Of a DNA stretch of 35,759 bases, positions 9,613-19,041 are shown piece by piece. Position 1 is the first letter of the stretch; each line of letters begins with the position of its first letter. Source of the stretch: Prevotellaceae bacterium (GTDB lineage: Bacteria; Bacteroidota; Bacteroidia; Bacteroidales; UBA932); assembly GCA_031265155.1 (NCBI GenBank), contig JAISDB010000107.1, positions 1 through 35,759 of the forward strand, given 5' to 3'. Both the position numbers and the translations under genes were made by a program. The notes below the pieces were generated by a model. The model ran no database searches and was not told where the DNA came from. It was given only the letters and a program-made list of their open reading frames with translations.

Positions 9613-10083
9613 ATGATAAACAGTGAAAAAATAAGAGAAACAGTTGAACGGAAAATTGAGAACAGCGATAAGTTTATCGTTGATATTAACATAAGCGCCG
9701 ACAGCAAAATCAATATTGTTCTGGATAGCGACAGCGGCAAAATAAGCATTAACGACTGCGCGGAAATAAGTCGTGCGGTTGAAGATATTCTAAACAGGGA
9801 TGATGAAGATTTTGAACTGGAAGTTGCTTCCGCAGGGCTTGACAGTCCGCTGAGAATGCTTCGCCAGTATCAAAAAAACATAAACAGAGATATTGATATT
9901 GTTTTTAAAACCGGACGGAAACTTATGGCTAAACTTGCCGGAGCAACAGCCGACAGTATTGATGTGCAATATGAGGAAAAAGCGACTGTTGAAAACAAGA
10001 AACGCAAACAGTTGATAACAAAAAGCGAAACAATAACTCTCGACAGCGTTAAATCGGTGAAAGTTGTCGTATTGTTCAAATAA
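9613..10083 (+). CDS. rimP: Ribosome maturation factor RimP
   Basis: A 156-residue protein with the RimP layout: an N-terminal domain containing VDINISADSKINIVLDSDSG and the DCAEISRAVEDIL segment, then LEVASAGLDSPLR (the family's 'EVSSPGLDRPL' motif) and a C-terminal SH3-like domain. RimP helps assemble the 30S subunit. Its place directly before nusA and infB is the widely conserved bacterial order. nusA begins 36 bases downstream. Length is typical. Confidence 0.9.
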   Translation: MINSEKIRETVERKIENSDKFIVDINISADSKINIVLDSDSGKISINDCAEISRAVEDILNRDDEDFELEVASAGLDSPLRMLRQYQKNINRDIDIVFKTGRKLMAKLAGATADSIDVQYEEKATVENKKRKQLITKSETITLDSVKSVKVVVLFK

Positions 10084-10119
10084 AATAGATTGATATAATA
10101 AAACAAGAATAAAAAATAT

Positions 10120-11361
10120 ATGGAAAATCTGAATTTAGCTGACAGTTTTGCCGAATTTAAGGAACTGAAAAATATCGACCGCGCAACAATGATAGGCGTG
10201 ATAGAAGATGTGTTTCGTAATTTGCTTGCAAAACAATACGGTACAGCCGACAACTTCGACATCATTGTGAATGATGCAAAAGGCGATTTTGAAATCTGGA
10301 GAAACCGGATGGTGGTCGAAACCGTAACAAACAGGGCAACAGAAATATCGCTTGTCGATGCGCAGGCAATCGACGACTCGTATGAAATAGGCGAGGAAGT
10401 TTCCGAACCCATACGGCTTGCAAGTTTCGGACGCCGTGCAATACTGGCGGTACGTCAAAATCTTGCAGGTAAAATAATGGAAATAGAAAAGGCAAATATT
10501 TTCAAATATTATACCGAACGCGTAGGTGAAATTGTTGTAGGCGAAGTTTATCAGACATGGAAAAAGGAAACACTGATGCTCGACGACGATGGCAATGAGC
10601 TTATTCTTCCCAAAACAGAACAGATTCCATCGGATTTTTTCAAAAAGGGCGATACTGCCAAAGCCGTTATTCTGCGCGTTGAACTGAAAAACAATAATCC
10701 GTTCATCATACTTTCGCGTACGGCGCCAGAGTTTTTGGAACGCATGTTTGAACAGGAAGTTCCCGAAATTTTTGAAGGACTTATTACAATCAAAAAAATT
10801 GTAAGAATACCCGGCGAGCGTGCAAAGGTGGCAGTCGAATCGTACGACGACAGAATAGATCCTGTTGGCGCCTGCGTTGGCGTGAAAGGTTCGCGTATTC
10901 ACGGAATTGTTCGCGAATTGCACAATGAAAACATTGATGTTGTGAATTATACATCCAACTTGCAGCTGTTTGTTCAGCGTTCGCTTGCGCCTGCAAAAAT
11001 TACGACCATAAAAATAGATGAAGAAAAAAAACAGATAAACGTGTTTCTGAAACCGTCCGAAGTTTCGCTGGCAATAGGCAAGGGCGGTATGAACATTAAG
11101 CTCGCAAGCCAGCTGGTAGGCTATGACATAGACGTGTATCGAGAAACAGCCGAAGAAGAAGAAGACGTTAATCTTGATGAATTTGCAGATGAAATTGAAA
11201 ACTGGGTTATCGACGAATTGAAGAGAATAGGCTGCGATACGGCAAAAAGCGTGTTAAACATACCTTTTGACGATTTGCTGCAACGGTCGGATTTGGAAGA
11301 AGAAACGCTGAAAGAAGTTATAAACGTTCTGAAATCCGAATTTGAAGAAGAACACAAATAA
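10120..11361 (+). CDS. nusA: Transcription termination/antitermination factor NusA
   Basis: A 413-residue NusA. The N-terminal RNA-polymerase-binding domain covers about residues 1-130. The S1 domain follows, beginning near GEIVVGEVYQTWK. Two KH domains follow, with PVGACVGVKGSRIHGIVREL and the second GXXG-type motif AIGKGGMNIKLASQL. After the KH domains there is a single short acidic C-terminal helical domain (about 70 residues) rather than the two acidic repeats of the 495-residue E. coli protein, which is normal for this phylum. NusA binds RNA polymerase and modulates pausing and termination. The hairpin in its own operon leader could allow feedback. Confidence 0.96.
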   Translation: MENLNLADSFAEFKELKNIDRATMIGVIEDVFRNLLAKQYGTADNFDIIVNDAKGDFEIWRNRMVVETVTNRATEISLVDAQAIDDSYEIGEEVSEPIRLASFGRRAILAVRQNLAGKIMEIEKANIFKYYTERVGEIVVGEVYQTWKKETLMLDDDGNELILPKTEQIPSDFFKKGDTAKAVILRVELKNNNPFIILSRTAPEFLERMFEQEVPEIFEGLITIKKIVRIPGERAKVAVESYDDRIDPVGACVGVKGSRIHGIVRELHNENIDVVNYTSNLQLFVQRSLAPAKITTIKIDEEKKQINVFLKPSEVSLAIGKGGMNIKLASQLVGYDIDVYRETAEEEEDVNLDEFADEIENWVIDELKRIGCDTAKSVLNIPFDDLLQRSDLEEETLKEVINVLKSEFEEEHK

Positions 11362-11418
11362 TATCATAAAAACAGAATCATCGCAAAAAATAGAAATCTT
11401 AAAGGAGAATTTGCAAAT

Positions 11419-14289
11419 ATGGCGGAAATAAATATCAGAATAAGTAAAATAATGAAAGAATTTAACATAGGATTATCTTCTTTGGTTGAATTTTTGGCGA
11501 AAAAAGGAATAGAAGTAGAAGCTAATCCTAACTCAAAGATTTCCAGTGAGGCATATAATCTTGTTAAAGATGCTTTTGGCGATGATAAAAATTTGAAAGA
11601 AGCTGCAAAAGGCGTTATTATTCCGCAAAAAAAGAAACAGGAATCGGTTACTATTGAAGAATATACGGATAAAAAAATAAAAGAGGAACCGGAAGAATTA
11701 CCCGAAGAAAAGGAAATTTTCATAAAAATTTCGACTATCGAAAAACCATCCTTGAAAATCATTGACAAAATAGACCTTACTCCCAAAGCAAAAAAAACAG
11801 AAGAAAAAACAGACACAGAAGCATTAAAGCCGCAAAATGATGAGAATAAAACAGTAAAAACAGAAGAAAAACAGGAAAAAGATAATAAGGAAAATATTGA
11901 TTCGGAAAAGCCTCTTAAAAAAGTTGAAGAAATAAAAATTGAAGTACAAAAAATTCAGCCTCCGAAAATTATCGAAAAAATAGAAATTCCGGAAAGAACA
12001 AAATCAAGGAAAAATAAACACAGGAAAGATAAAAGACAAAATAAACACGCAGAAGAAAAGCCTGCCGTGCAGGCTCAGGTTCAGCAGGAACAGCATGTCG
12101 AGCAGCAACAGCCTCAGCGCGAAGAGAAAAAAGAAAATTTTATTCCAACCAAAGTTGCAAAGCTGACAGGTCCTGTGCTTACAGGCGAAAAGGTTGATCT
12201 TGCTCAGTTTGAAAAAAACAAAACCGAACACAAAAAGGATCTTCATAAAAAACGCAAACGCGAACGTGTGCTGGGCAATAAGGTAAAAATTGAGGTTGAC
12301 GAAAAGCGCGGAGCAAAAAACGGCGAAGCAAAAAAGGACAGGCATAAGAAGAAGAAAGATTACCGTCCGCCTGTTCGTCGCGAAGTCGATGAAGATGAAG
12401 TACAGCGTCAGGTAAAAGAAACACTGGCTCGACTTACCGAAAACAAGGGAAAAACAAAAGCATCCAAGCATCGCCGCGAAAAGCGCGAAGCCGTAAGTAC
12501 GAGAATGCAGGAAGAACAGGCAATGCAAATGCTCGAGCAAACAACGCTCAAGGTAACGGAATTTGTTACAGCCAGCGAACTTGCAAACATGATGAAAGTT
12601 CCTGTTGTGAAAATCATTGAAGCATGCATGAATTTAGGTCTCATGGTTTCTATTAATCAGCGAATGGATGCCGAAGCGCTTGTGCTTGTTGCCGAAGAAT
12701 TCGGATTCAAAATAGAATTTGTAAGCGCCGACCTGCAGGATGCCGTAAAAGCGGAAGAAGATACTCCGCAGGATTTGCTGCCCCGTCCGCCGATTGTAAC
12801 TGTAATGGGACACGTGGATCACGGAAAAACATCATTGCTTGATAATATCAGAAACACCAATGTGATAGCGGGCGAAGCAGGCGGAATAACACAGCATATC
12901 GGAGCATACAACGTTAAGCTTGCCAACGGTCGCCGCATAACTTTCCTTGATACGCCCGGACACGAAGCGTTTACCGCAATGCGCGCGCGCGGAGCAAAAA
13001 TAACCGATGTGGCAATCATAATTATTGCTGCAGATGATGCCGTAATGCCGCAAACGGTAGAAGCAATAAATCACGCGGTAGCAGCCGGAGTGCCGATGAT
13101 ATTTGCAATAAATAAAATCGACAAGCCCGGAGCAAGCAGCGATAAAATAAAAGAACAGCTTGCAAATATGAACCTGCTTGTCGAAGACTGGGGAGGCAAG
13201 TACCAGTGTCAGGAAATATCCGCAAAAAAAGGTCTGAATGTTGACAGGCTGCTTGAAAAAGTCTTACTCGAAGCTGATATGCTTGAGCTTAAAGCCAATC
13301 CCAATAAACGCGCAAACGGTTCGGTAATTGAATCTTCGCTTGACAAAGGTCGCGGTTATGTTGCAACCGTTCTGGTAGAAGGCGGTACGCTTAAAGTTGG
13401 AGATGTGATGCTTTCGGGAAGCACCTGCGGAAAAATAAAGGCAATGTTCAACGAGCGCGGACAGCGGGCAGAAGAAGCAAAGCCAAGTACGCCTGTCATT
13501 GTTTTGGGGCTAAACGGAGCGCCGGCGGCAGGCGAAACATTCAATGTGATGGAAGACGAACGCGAAGCGCGTGAAATAGCAGGCAAACGCGAACAGCTTA
13601 TCAGAATACAGGGAATACATGCACAGCCGCATGTTACACTCGATGAAATAGGTCGCCGCATAGCAATAGGAAACTTCAGGGAATTGAACCTGATAATCAA
13701 AGCAGATGTTGACGGCTCGATAGAAGCCCTGTCCGATTCGATGATGAAATTATCAAACGAGGAAGTTCAGGTAAATGTGATACACAAGGCGGTGGGCGCA
13801 ATTTCCGAATCGGATGTCTTGTTGGCGGTAGCTTCAAATGCCGTGATTATCGGATTTCAGGTTCGACCAAGCTTAAATGCACGCAGGATTGCCGAAAACG
13901 AAAAGATAGAAATACGGTTATATTCGGTAATTTACGATGCAATAAACGAAGTGAAGGATGCGATTGAAGGAATGCTCGCCCCCGAAATAAAGGAGGAAAT
14001 CACCGCCGTTGTTGAAGTATTGAATATATTCAAGGTTGCAAAGGTAGGAACAGTCGCAGGAGGAATAGTGCGAGAAGGCAAAATAACACGCTCGTCAAAA
14101 GTACGTTTGATTCGCGATGGAATTGTTGTCTATGCGGGATTGCTCGGTTCTCTCAAGCGGTTCAAGGATGATGTGAAAGAAGTTGCGGCAGGTTACGATT
14201 GCGGATTGAATATCGAAAAGTTTGATGATGTCAAAATAGGCGACATGATTGAAGCATACGAAAAAATAGAAGTAAAACGCAAACAGTAA
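11419..14289 (+). CDS. infB: Translation initiation factor IF-2
   Basis: A 956-residue IF-2, which delivers initiator tRNA to the ribosome as a GTPase. A first IF2-N-like fold occupies residues 1-50. A long Lys/Glu/Gln-rich low-complexity linker spans roughly 70-370. The second IF2-N domain is around 377-435 ([20 protein letters not shown]). The G domain has GHVDHGKT at 463-470 (P-loop), DTPGH from 511 and NKID from 565. Domains II, III and the C-terminal tRNA-binding domain complete it. A purine-rich AAAGGAGAA at 11400-11408 precedes the ATG by about 10 bases, one of few Shine-Dalgarno-like sites in this window. It is the last gene of the rimP operon. Confidence 0.97.
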   Translation: MAEINIRISKIMKEFNIGLSSLVEFLAKKGIEVEANPNSKISSEAYNLVKDAFGDDKNLKEAAKGVIIPQKKKQESVTIEEYTDKKIKEEPEELPEEKEIFIKISTIEKPSLKIIDKIDLTPKAKKTEEKTDTEALKPQNDENKTVKTEEKQEKDNKENIDSEKPLKKVEEIKIEVQKIQPPKIIEKIEIPERTKSRKNKHRKDKRQNKHAEEKPAVQAQVQQEQHVEQQQPQREEKKENFIPTKVAKLTGPVLTGEKVDLAQFEKNKTEHKKDLHKKRKRERVLGNKVKIEVDEKRGAKNGEAKKDRHKKKKDYRPPVRREVDEDEVQRQVKETLARLTENKGKTKASKHRREKREAVSTRMQEEQAMQMLEQTTLKVTEFVTASELANMMKVPVVKIIEACMNLGLMVSINQRMDAEALVLVAEEFGFKIEFVSADLQDAVKAEEDTPQDLLPRPPIVTVMGHVDHGKTSLLDNIRNTNVIAGEAGGITQHIGAYNVKLANGRRITFLDTPGHEAFTAMRARGAKITDVAIIIIAADDAVMPQTVEAINHAVAAGVPMIFAINKIDKPGASSDKIKEQLANMNLLVEDWGGKYQCQEISAKKGLNVDRLLEKVLLEADMLELKANPNKRANGSVIESSLDKGRGYVATVLVEGGTLKVGDVMLSGSTCGKIKAMFNERGQRAEEAKPSTPVIVLGLNGAPAAGETFNVMEDEREAREIAGKREQLIRIQGIHAQPHVTLDEIGRRIAIGNFRELNLIIKADVDGSIEALSDSMMKLSNEEVQVNVIHKAVGAISESDVLLAVASNAVIIGFQVRPSLNARRIAENEKIEIRLYSVIYDAINEVKDAIEGMLAPEIKEEITAVVEVLNIFKVAKVGTVAGGIVREGKITRSSKVRLIRDGIVVYAGLLGSLKRFKDDVKEVAAGYDCGLNIEKFDDVKIGDMIEAYEKIEVKRKQ

Positions 14290-14335
14290 AAATTGTATTT
14301 TATTAACTGATGTTCCGCGCCATCGGTTAGAGTCT

Positions 14336-14364
14336 TTATTGTAAACCTGTCAGGTTTGCAATAA
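14336..14364. repeat. Near-perfect palindromic hairpin after infB
   Basis: TTATTG pairs with CAATAA (14336-14341 and 14359-14364) and AAACCTG with CAGGTTT (14343-14349 and 14351-14357), with one wobble pair between them. It could end infB transcription but has no T-run, so a terminator role is unproven. Confidence 0.5.
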
Positions 14365-14373
14365 GTGTCCGTC

Positions 14374-14431
14374 ATTCCGCGCTTGACGCGGAATCTCTGC
14401 TGTATTTTGGGCTTCCGACGAAAGTCGGAAG
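14374..14431. repeat. Two adjacent GC-rich hairpins
   Basis: ATTCCGCG / CGCGGAAT (14374-14381 and 14387-14394, loop CTTGA) is followed by CTTCCGAC / GTCGGAAG (14412-14419 and 14424-14431), closed by a GAAA tetraloop. This 'GTCATTCCGCG...' pattern resembles REP-like intergenic repeats known from many bacteria. Confidence 0.7.
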
Positions 14432-14469
14432 ATGGGGCAATCCCTGTTGCTCAAATCCAAATTAACAGA

Positions 14470-14521
14470 AAAAAATATCTTTTTTATCTGAACAATATAT
14501 TTTTTAAAGAGCAACTGCCTG
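14470..14521 (+). repeat. Dispersed intergenic repeat, copy B
   Basis: It aligns with 24717-24775. Shared blocks are TAACAGAAAAAA just upstream, ATATCT, TATCTGAA.AATATA, TTTTTAA and GAGCAACT. It is the most diverged of the three copies. Confidence 0.6.
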
Positions 14522-14700
14522 TTGAAATTTACCTGTTCCGGATTTTTTATAAAGATTTGGACTGTTATTATCACGAAATGAAATATTTTATATATTTGCA
14601 TTTCGAATAAGAATACATGCAGGCAATATGTCAAAACAGTGATAATGTCAGTATTTTAACTGTTTGTACAGATTCTTAAAAGTATTTTAAATGAAATTTT

Positions 14701-14823
14701 GACAATGTTGATGAATTGCGGACTGCAGACCGGAAGATTTTGACATTATCGACAGGTTACGGATGACAGGCGAGAAAGTTCCGACATTGTCGAAACAGTA
14801 AGGGAAATTTGAGATGATATATT
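14701..14823. repeat. Degenerate tandem units of 41 bp
   Basis: GACAATGTTGATGA (14701), GACATTATCGACAG (14742) and GACATTGTCGAAAC (14783) start at exact 41-base intervals. The rest of units 1 and 2 also aligns loosely (CGGA..G.CAG...G.GA). A related TGTCAAAACAGT lies at 14629-14640. Confidence 0.45.
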
Positions 14824-14920
14824 AAATTTTAAAACATACATTTATAAATAGGGAAATTTTGACCCCGGCTCGGCGCAGTCTCCAGACCACTGTCATCAAG
14901 TTAAGCGTGAAATACAGACT

Positions 14921-15005
14921 CGTCATTGCTAACTAGAAGGGTGAAGCAATCCGGTTGTCATGTTATTTTATAGATTGCTTCGTCGTTACACTCCTCGCAA
15001 TGACG
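14921..15005. repeat. Nested palindromic (REP/MITE-like) element
   Basis: The outer arms CGTCATTGC / GCAATGACG (14921-14929 and 14997-15005) enclose the inner arms GAAGCAATC / GATTGCTTC (14943-14951 and 14973-14981). No coding potential is seen. It resembles the common 'GTCATTGCGAG...GAAGCAATC' class of bacterial palindromic repeats. Confidence 0.7.
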
Positions 15006-15288
15006 GCAGAATAATATATTGCAGATAAGGCATATAATGTTTTATTAAATATAAACTCTACTGCAAGCATGCCGAAGTCTGAATGACTGCGGTTAACCGT
15101 AAAATTTTTCCAGTTATTTTTTCCATGATGCATGAAAAGCAATCAAAGTGCAAACAAAATTCAATGAACTTAATTACCGGTAAAACAGACTTTAAAAACT
15201 TTCAACTTTTAAAATTCACTAAAAAAAACATATAAATAATAATATTCGCCGACTTTTTTGTAACTTGCCGCGTTTTTAATCAGGTATT

Positions 15289-16755
15289 ATGTCATTTTTT
15301 AACGATAAAATTAAAGGCGACGGCTTTACGTTTGACGATGTTCTGCTAATTCCCTCGCATTCCGAAATTCTTCCGTATCAGGTTGATATTTCAAGTAAGT
15401 TTACGCGAAATATCACACTCAGTACGCCCATTGTTTCTGCAGCCATGGATACGGTTACCGAAGCCGAGCTTGCAATCGCCATTGCGCGCAAAGGCGGCAT
15501 CGGCGTTATTCATAAAAACATGAGCATTGAAAAGCAGTCCGAACAGGTAAAGCAGGTGAAGCGCGCCGAAAACGGAATGATATACGATCCGATTACAATT
15601 ACAAAAGATGCAACTGTCGGAGATGCGCTCAGCGTGATGCATGAATTTAAAATAGGCGGTATTCCTGTTGTCGATAAAAACAGTAAGCTTGTCGGGATTG
15701 TAACCAACCGCGACTTGCGTTTTATGGAAGACATGAGAACGCCTGTCAGCAGCATAATGACATCTGAAAACCTTATAACAACAACAAATAAAACAAACCT
15801 TAAGGAAGCGGCGGAAATACTCAAAAGGCACAGAATTGAAAAACTGCCCGTAGTAGATGAAAATTACAAACTTATAGGTTTGTTGACATTCAAGGATATT
15901 ACCAAAATCAAGGATAACCCCGAAGCAAGCAAAGATTCGAAAGTCCGTTTGCGTGTTGCGGCAGGCGTAGGCATAACCGGCGATACGCTTGAGCGAGTTG
16001 CGGCGCTGATTTCGGCAGATGTTGATGCTGTGGTAATCGACACGGCACACGGACATTCGCAGGGAGTTGTCGACATGTTGAAAAAGGTGAAACTGCAGTT
16101 TCCGGATATTGATATAATTGTCGGAAACATAGCCACCGGCGAAGCTGCAATCGACCTGATGAATGCGGGCGCAGATGCCTTAAAGGTAGGAATAGGACCG
16201 GGATCGATTTGTACTACGCGCATCATTGCAGGCGTTGGAGTGCCGCAGTTAACAGCAATATATGATGTGGCAAAAGCGGTAAAAGGCAAAATTCCCATTA
16301 TTGCCGATGGCGGAATACGGTATTCTGGCGATATGGTAAAGGCTCTGGCTGCCGGCGCTGATGTAATTATGGCGGGTTCGCTGTTTGCAGGCGTTGAAGA
16401 ATCGCCGGGCGAAACGATTATATTAAACGGGCGGAAATTCAAGTCGTATAGGGGAATGGGATCGCTCGAAGCAATGCAAAGCGGCTCGAAAGACAGATAT
16501 TTTCAGGATTCGGAAGATGATATTCAAAAACTTGTACCCGAAGGAATTGTCGCTCAGGTTCCCTATAAAGGCAAACTGGAAGAAGTAATTTACCAGCTTG
16601 TAGGAGGCTTGCGGGCAGGTATGGGATATTGCGGTACGCCCGATATTGAAACATTGAAAAAAGCATCGTTTCTTCGCATCACAGCGGCAGGCGTAGTCGA
16701 AAATCATCCTCACGATGTAACAATTACACGTGAAGCACCCAATTACAGCAGATAA
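15289..16755 (+). CDS. guaB: Inosine-5'-monophosphate dehydrogenase
   Basis: A 488-residue IMPDH that oxidises IMP to XMP with NAD, the committed step of GMP synthesis. [17 protein letters not shown] opens the barrel. Two CBS domains are inserted at about residues 95-215 and sense nucleotides. The catalytic loop GPGSICTTR places the nucleophile at Cys308. The flap region includes [10 protein letters not shown], and the end has [11 protein letters not shown]. Length is typical. It heads a same-strand run with the PPIase-like genes: the next start is 24 bases after its stop. Confidence 0.96.
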   Translation: MSFFNDKIKGDGFTFDDVLLIPSHSEILPYQVDISSKFTRNITLSTPIVSAAMDTVTEAELAIAIARKGGIGVIHKNMSIEKQSEQVKQVKRAENGMIYDPITITKDATVGDALSVMHEFKIGGIPVVDKNSKLVGIVTNRDLRFMEDMRTPVSSIMTSENLITTTNKTNLKEAAEILKRHRIEKLPVVDENYKLIGLLTFKDITKIKDNPEASKDSKVRLRVAAGVGITGDTLERVAALISADVDAVVIDTAHGHSQGVVDMLKKVKLQFPDIDIIVGNIATGEAAIDLMNAGADALKVGIGPGSICTTRIIAGVGVPQLTAIYDVAKAVKGKIPIIADGGIRYSGDMVKALAAGADVIMAGSLFAGVEESPGETIILNGRKFKSYRGMGSLEAMQSGSKDRYFQDSEDDIQKLVPEGIVAQVPYKGKLEEVIYQLVGGLRAGMGYCGTPDIETLKKASFLRITAAGVVENHPHDVTITREAPNYSR

Positions 16756-16779
16756 CCTGCGCTTTAAAATATATATGAA

Positions 16780-17643
16780 ATGAAAATTAATAAAATTATC
16801 GGGATAATAATATTGTCGTTAATAATTTGTTCGTGCAGCAAGCGCGGCAACGATATCCTTCTTGCCGAAGCGCATGGGGAAAAACTTTATTTAAGCGACT
16901 TGACCGATATTTTTCCTGTAAATAATACGGATACTGACAGTGCAAGCGCAATATCAACCTATACTTCGGCATGGGTGCGGCGGCAGCTTACAGTAAAAAA
17001 AGCGGAAGAAATGCTGGACGAAAAGCAAAAGGATGTAGCGGCGGAAATTAAGGATTATCGCTCATCTCTGTTGATATACCGGCTCGAACACGATTATATA
17101 TCAAAAAATATGGACACGCTTGTAACTCAGGATGAAATTGAAAGTATATATAATGAAAATATAGAACTTTTTAAAATACAGTCGGCATTGATAAAAGCAA
17201 CGTATATAAAAATACAGACGGAAACGCCCGAAACGGAAAACATAAAAAAAATGTGTCTTGTATCAAATGATGCAAATATGAAAACAGTTGAAGAACTATG
17301 CATGGTGTATGCCGATAAGTACGATTCGTTTAATGGCAAATGGCTTGAAACATATGAACTGTCGCGATTGCTGCCGCAAAACACAAACTACGATGAATTT
17401 GAAAAAATATTGATGTCGAAAAGATTTTATGAAGCAAAGGACACTGAATACAGTTATTTTATAAAATTGCAGTCGATATTGGAAAAAGGCTCAATATCTC
17501 CGCTCGAAAAAGAAACTGAAAATATTCGCACTATAATATTAAACAGACGAAAACGAGAATTGATAAGCAAGCTTGAAGAAGAAACATATAATGCAGGCAT
17601 CAGCAATAAGGATGCAAAAATTTATATCAATAACCATAAATAA
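16780..17643 (+). CDS. SurA-N/PpiC-like periplasmic lipoprotein
   Basis: A 287-residue predicted lipoprotein. The signal peptide MKINKIIGIIILSLIICSC ends in a lipobox with Cys19 as the probable lipidated residue. The segment after it (about 28-130) is helical and fits the chaperone-like N-terminal region of SurA/PpiC proteins (AEAHGEKLYLSDL..., then a helix pair ending DEIESIYNENIELF). I cannot see the parvulin catalytic core with its usual conserved residues, so it may be a chaperone without isomerase activity. It lies between guaB and surA, and surA starts 3 bases after its stop. PPIase-like genes in this position are usual in Bacteroidales; this one probably helps outer-membrane protein folding. 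Confidence 0.7.
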   Translation: MKINKIIGIIILSLIICSCSKRGNDILLAEAHGEKLYLSDLTDIFPVNNTDTDSASAISTYTSAWVRRQLTVKKAEEMLDEKQKDVAAEIKDYRSSLLIYRLEHDYISKNMDTLVTQDEIESIYNENIELFKIQSALIKATYIKIQTETPETENIKKMCLVSNDANMKTVEELCMVYADKYDSFNGKWLETYELSRLLPQNTNYDEFEKILMSKRFYEAKDTEYSYFIKLQSILEKGSISPLEKETENIRTIILNRRKRELISKLEEETYNAGISNKDAKIYINNHK

Positions 17644-17646
17644 AAA

Positions 17647-19008
17647 ATGATGAATTTATTACAAAAAACAGCGCTGTCGATGCTATTGGTAACAGTATTT
17701 TCAACAACATCGCAAGCACAGGAAACAAAAGAAAAAAACATTATCGACAGGGTGGTCGCCGTAATCGGCAATGAAGCCGTGCTTTTGTCGGACATTGAAA
17801 TGGAAATATACCAGCGCAGAATGCGCGGAATGCTGAGCGAAGAAAATTTATTTTGCAGGGTTCTTGAAGAAATGCTGCAAAGCAGACTGCTTATTGCGCA
17901 GGCAAAAATCGACAGCTTAACTGTAACTCAATCGGCATTGCAGGCAAGCGTAGACGAAAGAGTAAATTATTTCATTTCGATGCTCGGAAGCGAAAAAGCA
18001 CTGGAAGAACAATTTAAAAAACCTATTTCCAAAATCAGGGAAATGATGCTGGAACAGGCAGAAGACCAAAGTTTGATTGAACAAATGAAAAGCAGCATAG
18101 TAAAAGGAATAGAAATTACTCCTGCCGATGTAAAGCGATTTTATGAAACAATTCCGCAGGACAGCATGCCCGTAATACCCGATCAGTATTCGTTTCAGCA
18201 GATAACCGTTTATCCTCCAACGGCAGATGCGAACTTTGAAGTCAGAGAAAAACTGCTCGGACTGCGCGAGCGTATTATGAAAGGTGAAAAATTCAGCACG
18301 CTTGCCATTTTATATTCGCAAGATCCCGAATCGGCAAAGCGCGGCGGAGAACTCGGATTATCTCCTGCGTCGAATTATGTTGTGCCTTTCCGAAATGCAG
18401 CATTATCATTGAAACCCGGACAGGTTTCGCATGTGGTTGAAAGCGAATACGGATTTCATATCATACAAATGATAGAAAAACAGGGCAAAGATTTGATAAA
18501 TGTTAGGCATATATTGCTGAAACCGATATATTCTGCAAACGATCAGAGAGTTGCATTTTCGCATTTGGACAGTATTAAAAATCTGATAACAAGCGACAGC
18601 ATCACATTTGAGCAGGCGGCACTGTTTTTTTCAAGAGATGAAAAAACTCGCATGAACGGCGGACTGGTTGCCAATTCTCAAACTCTGTCTCCCCGTTTTG
18701 ACAAGGATCAGCTGGGAAATAATTATTTTGTACTGAGAGAATTAAAACCGGGACAAATTTCCGATCCTTTCAAATCGGCAGATGACAATGGTCGCGAAGT
18801 TTACAAGATACTGAAACTGAAAGAAATCATCCCAAGTCATAAAGCAAATCTCAAAGATGACTTTTCAGTAATCAAGAATATGGCGGAAGGAAAAAAACAA
18901 ATGGAAAAAATCACAGGCTGGCTTACTAAAAAACAGGAAGAAACATACATAAGAATTGACGACGATTATAAAAACTGTAAGTTTGAAAGCAAAAAATGGA
19001 TTAAATAA
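17647..19008 (+). CDS. surA: Periplasmic chaperone / peptidyl-prolyl isomerase SurA
   Basis: A 453-residue protein with signal peptide (about residues 1-24, ending SQA). The SurA N-terminal chaperone domain follows (IIDRVVAVIGNEAVLLSDIE and on to about 165). Two parvulin-type isomerase domains follow. The first, about 177-275, has FSTLAILYSQDPESAKRGGE and SEYGFHIIQM. The second, about 283-390, starts VRHILLKP and is weaker in its core (FSRDEKTRMNGGLV). SurA escorts unfolded beta-barrel proteins to the outer membrane. ATG codons occur at both 17647 and 17650. The gene begins 3 bases after the lipoprotein gene, and the OstA-like gene follows after 33 bases: an envelope-biogenesis cluster. Confidence 0.9.
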   Translation: MMNLLQKTALSMLLVTVFSTTSQAQETKEKNIIDRVVAVIGNEAVLLSDIEMEIYQRRMRGMLSEENLFCRVLEEMLQSRLLIAQAKIDSLTVTQSALQASVDERVNYFISMLGSEKALEEQFKKPISKIREMMLEQAEDQSLIEQMKSSIVKGIEITPADVKRFYETIPQDSMPVIPDQYSFQQITVYPPTADANFEVREKLLGLRERIMKGEKFSTLAILYSQDPESAKRGGELGLSPASNYVVPFRNAALSLKPGQVSHVVESEYGFHIIQMIEKQGKDLINVRHILLKPIYSANDQRVAFSHLDSIKNLITSDSITFEQAALFFSRDEKTRMNGGLVANSQTLSPRFDKDQLGNNYFVLRELKPGQISDPFKSADDNGREVYKILKLKEIIPSHKANLKDDFSVIKNMAEGKKQMEKITGWLTKKQEETYIRIDDDYKNCKFESKKWIK

Positions 19009-19041
19009 TCAAAAATGTTTTTTCCGAAATCAATGTAACCA

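Larger units (their letters stand above)
14290..15288. other. 1-kb non-coding interval rich in hairpins and repeats
   Basis: No gene is supported. In order it holds an extended hairpin at 14336-14364, two GC-rich hairpins at 14374-14394 and 14412-14431, a dispersed repeat at 14470-14521, degenerate units of about 41 bp at 14701-14823, and a nested palindrome at 14921-15005. The last 280 bases before guaB are AT-rich with no clear TAnnTTTG promoter; an imperfect ACTTTTTTG at 15252-15260 is the nearest. Confidence 0.7.

Noticed and set aside
14350..14634. Overlapping plus- and minus-strand frames in the infB-guaB gap
   Set aside because: They run through REP-like hairpins and a dispersed repeat, so the translations are repeat-derived.
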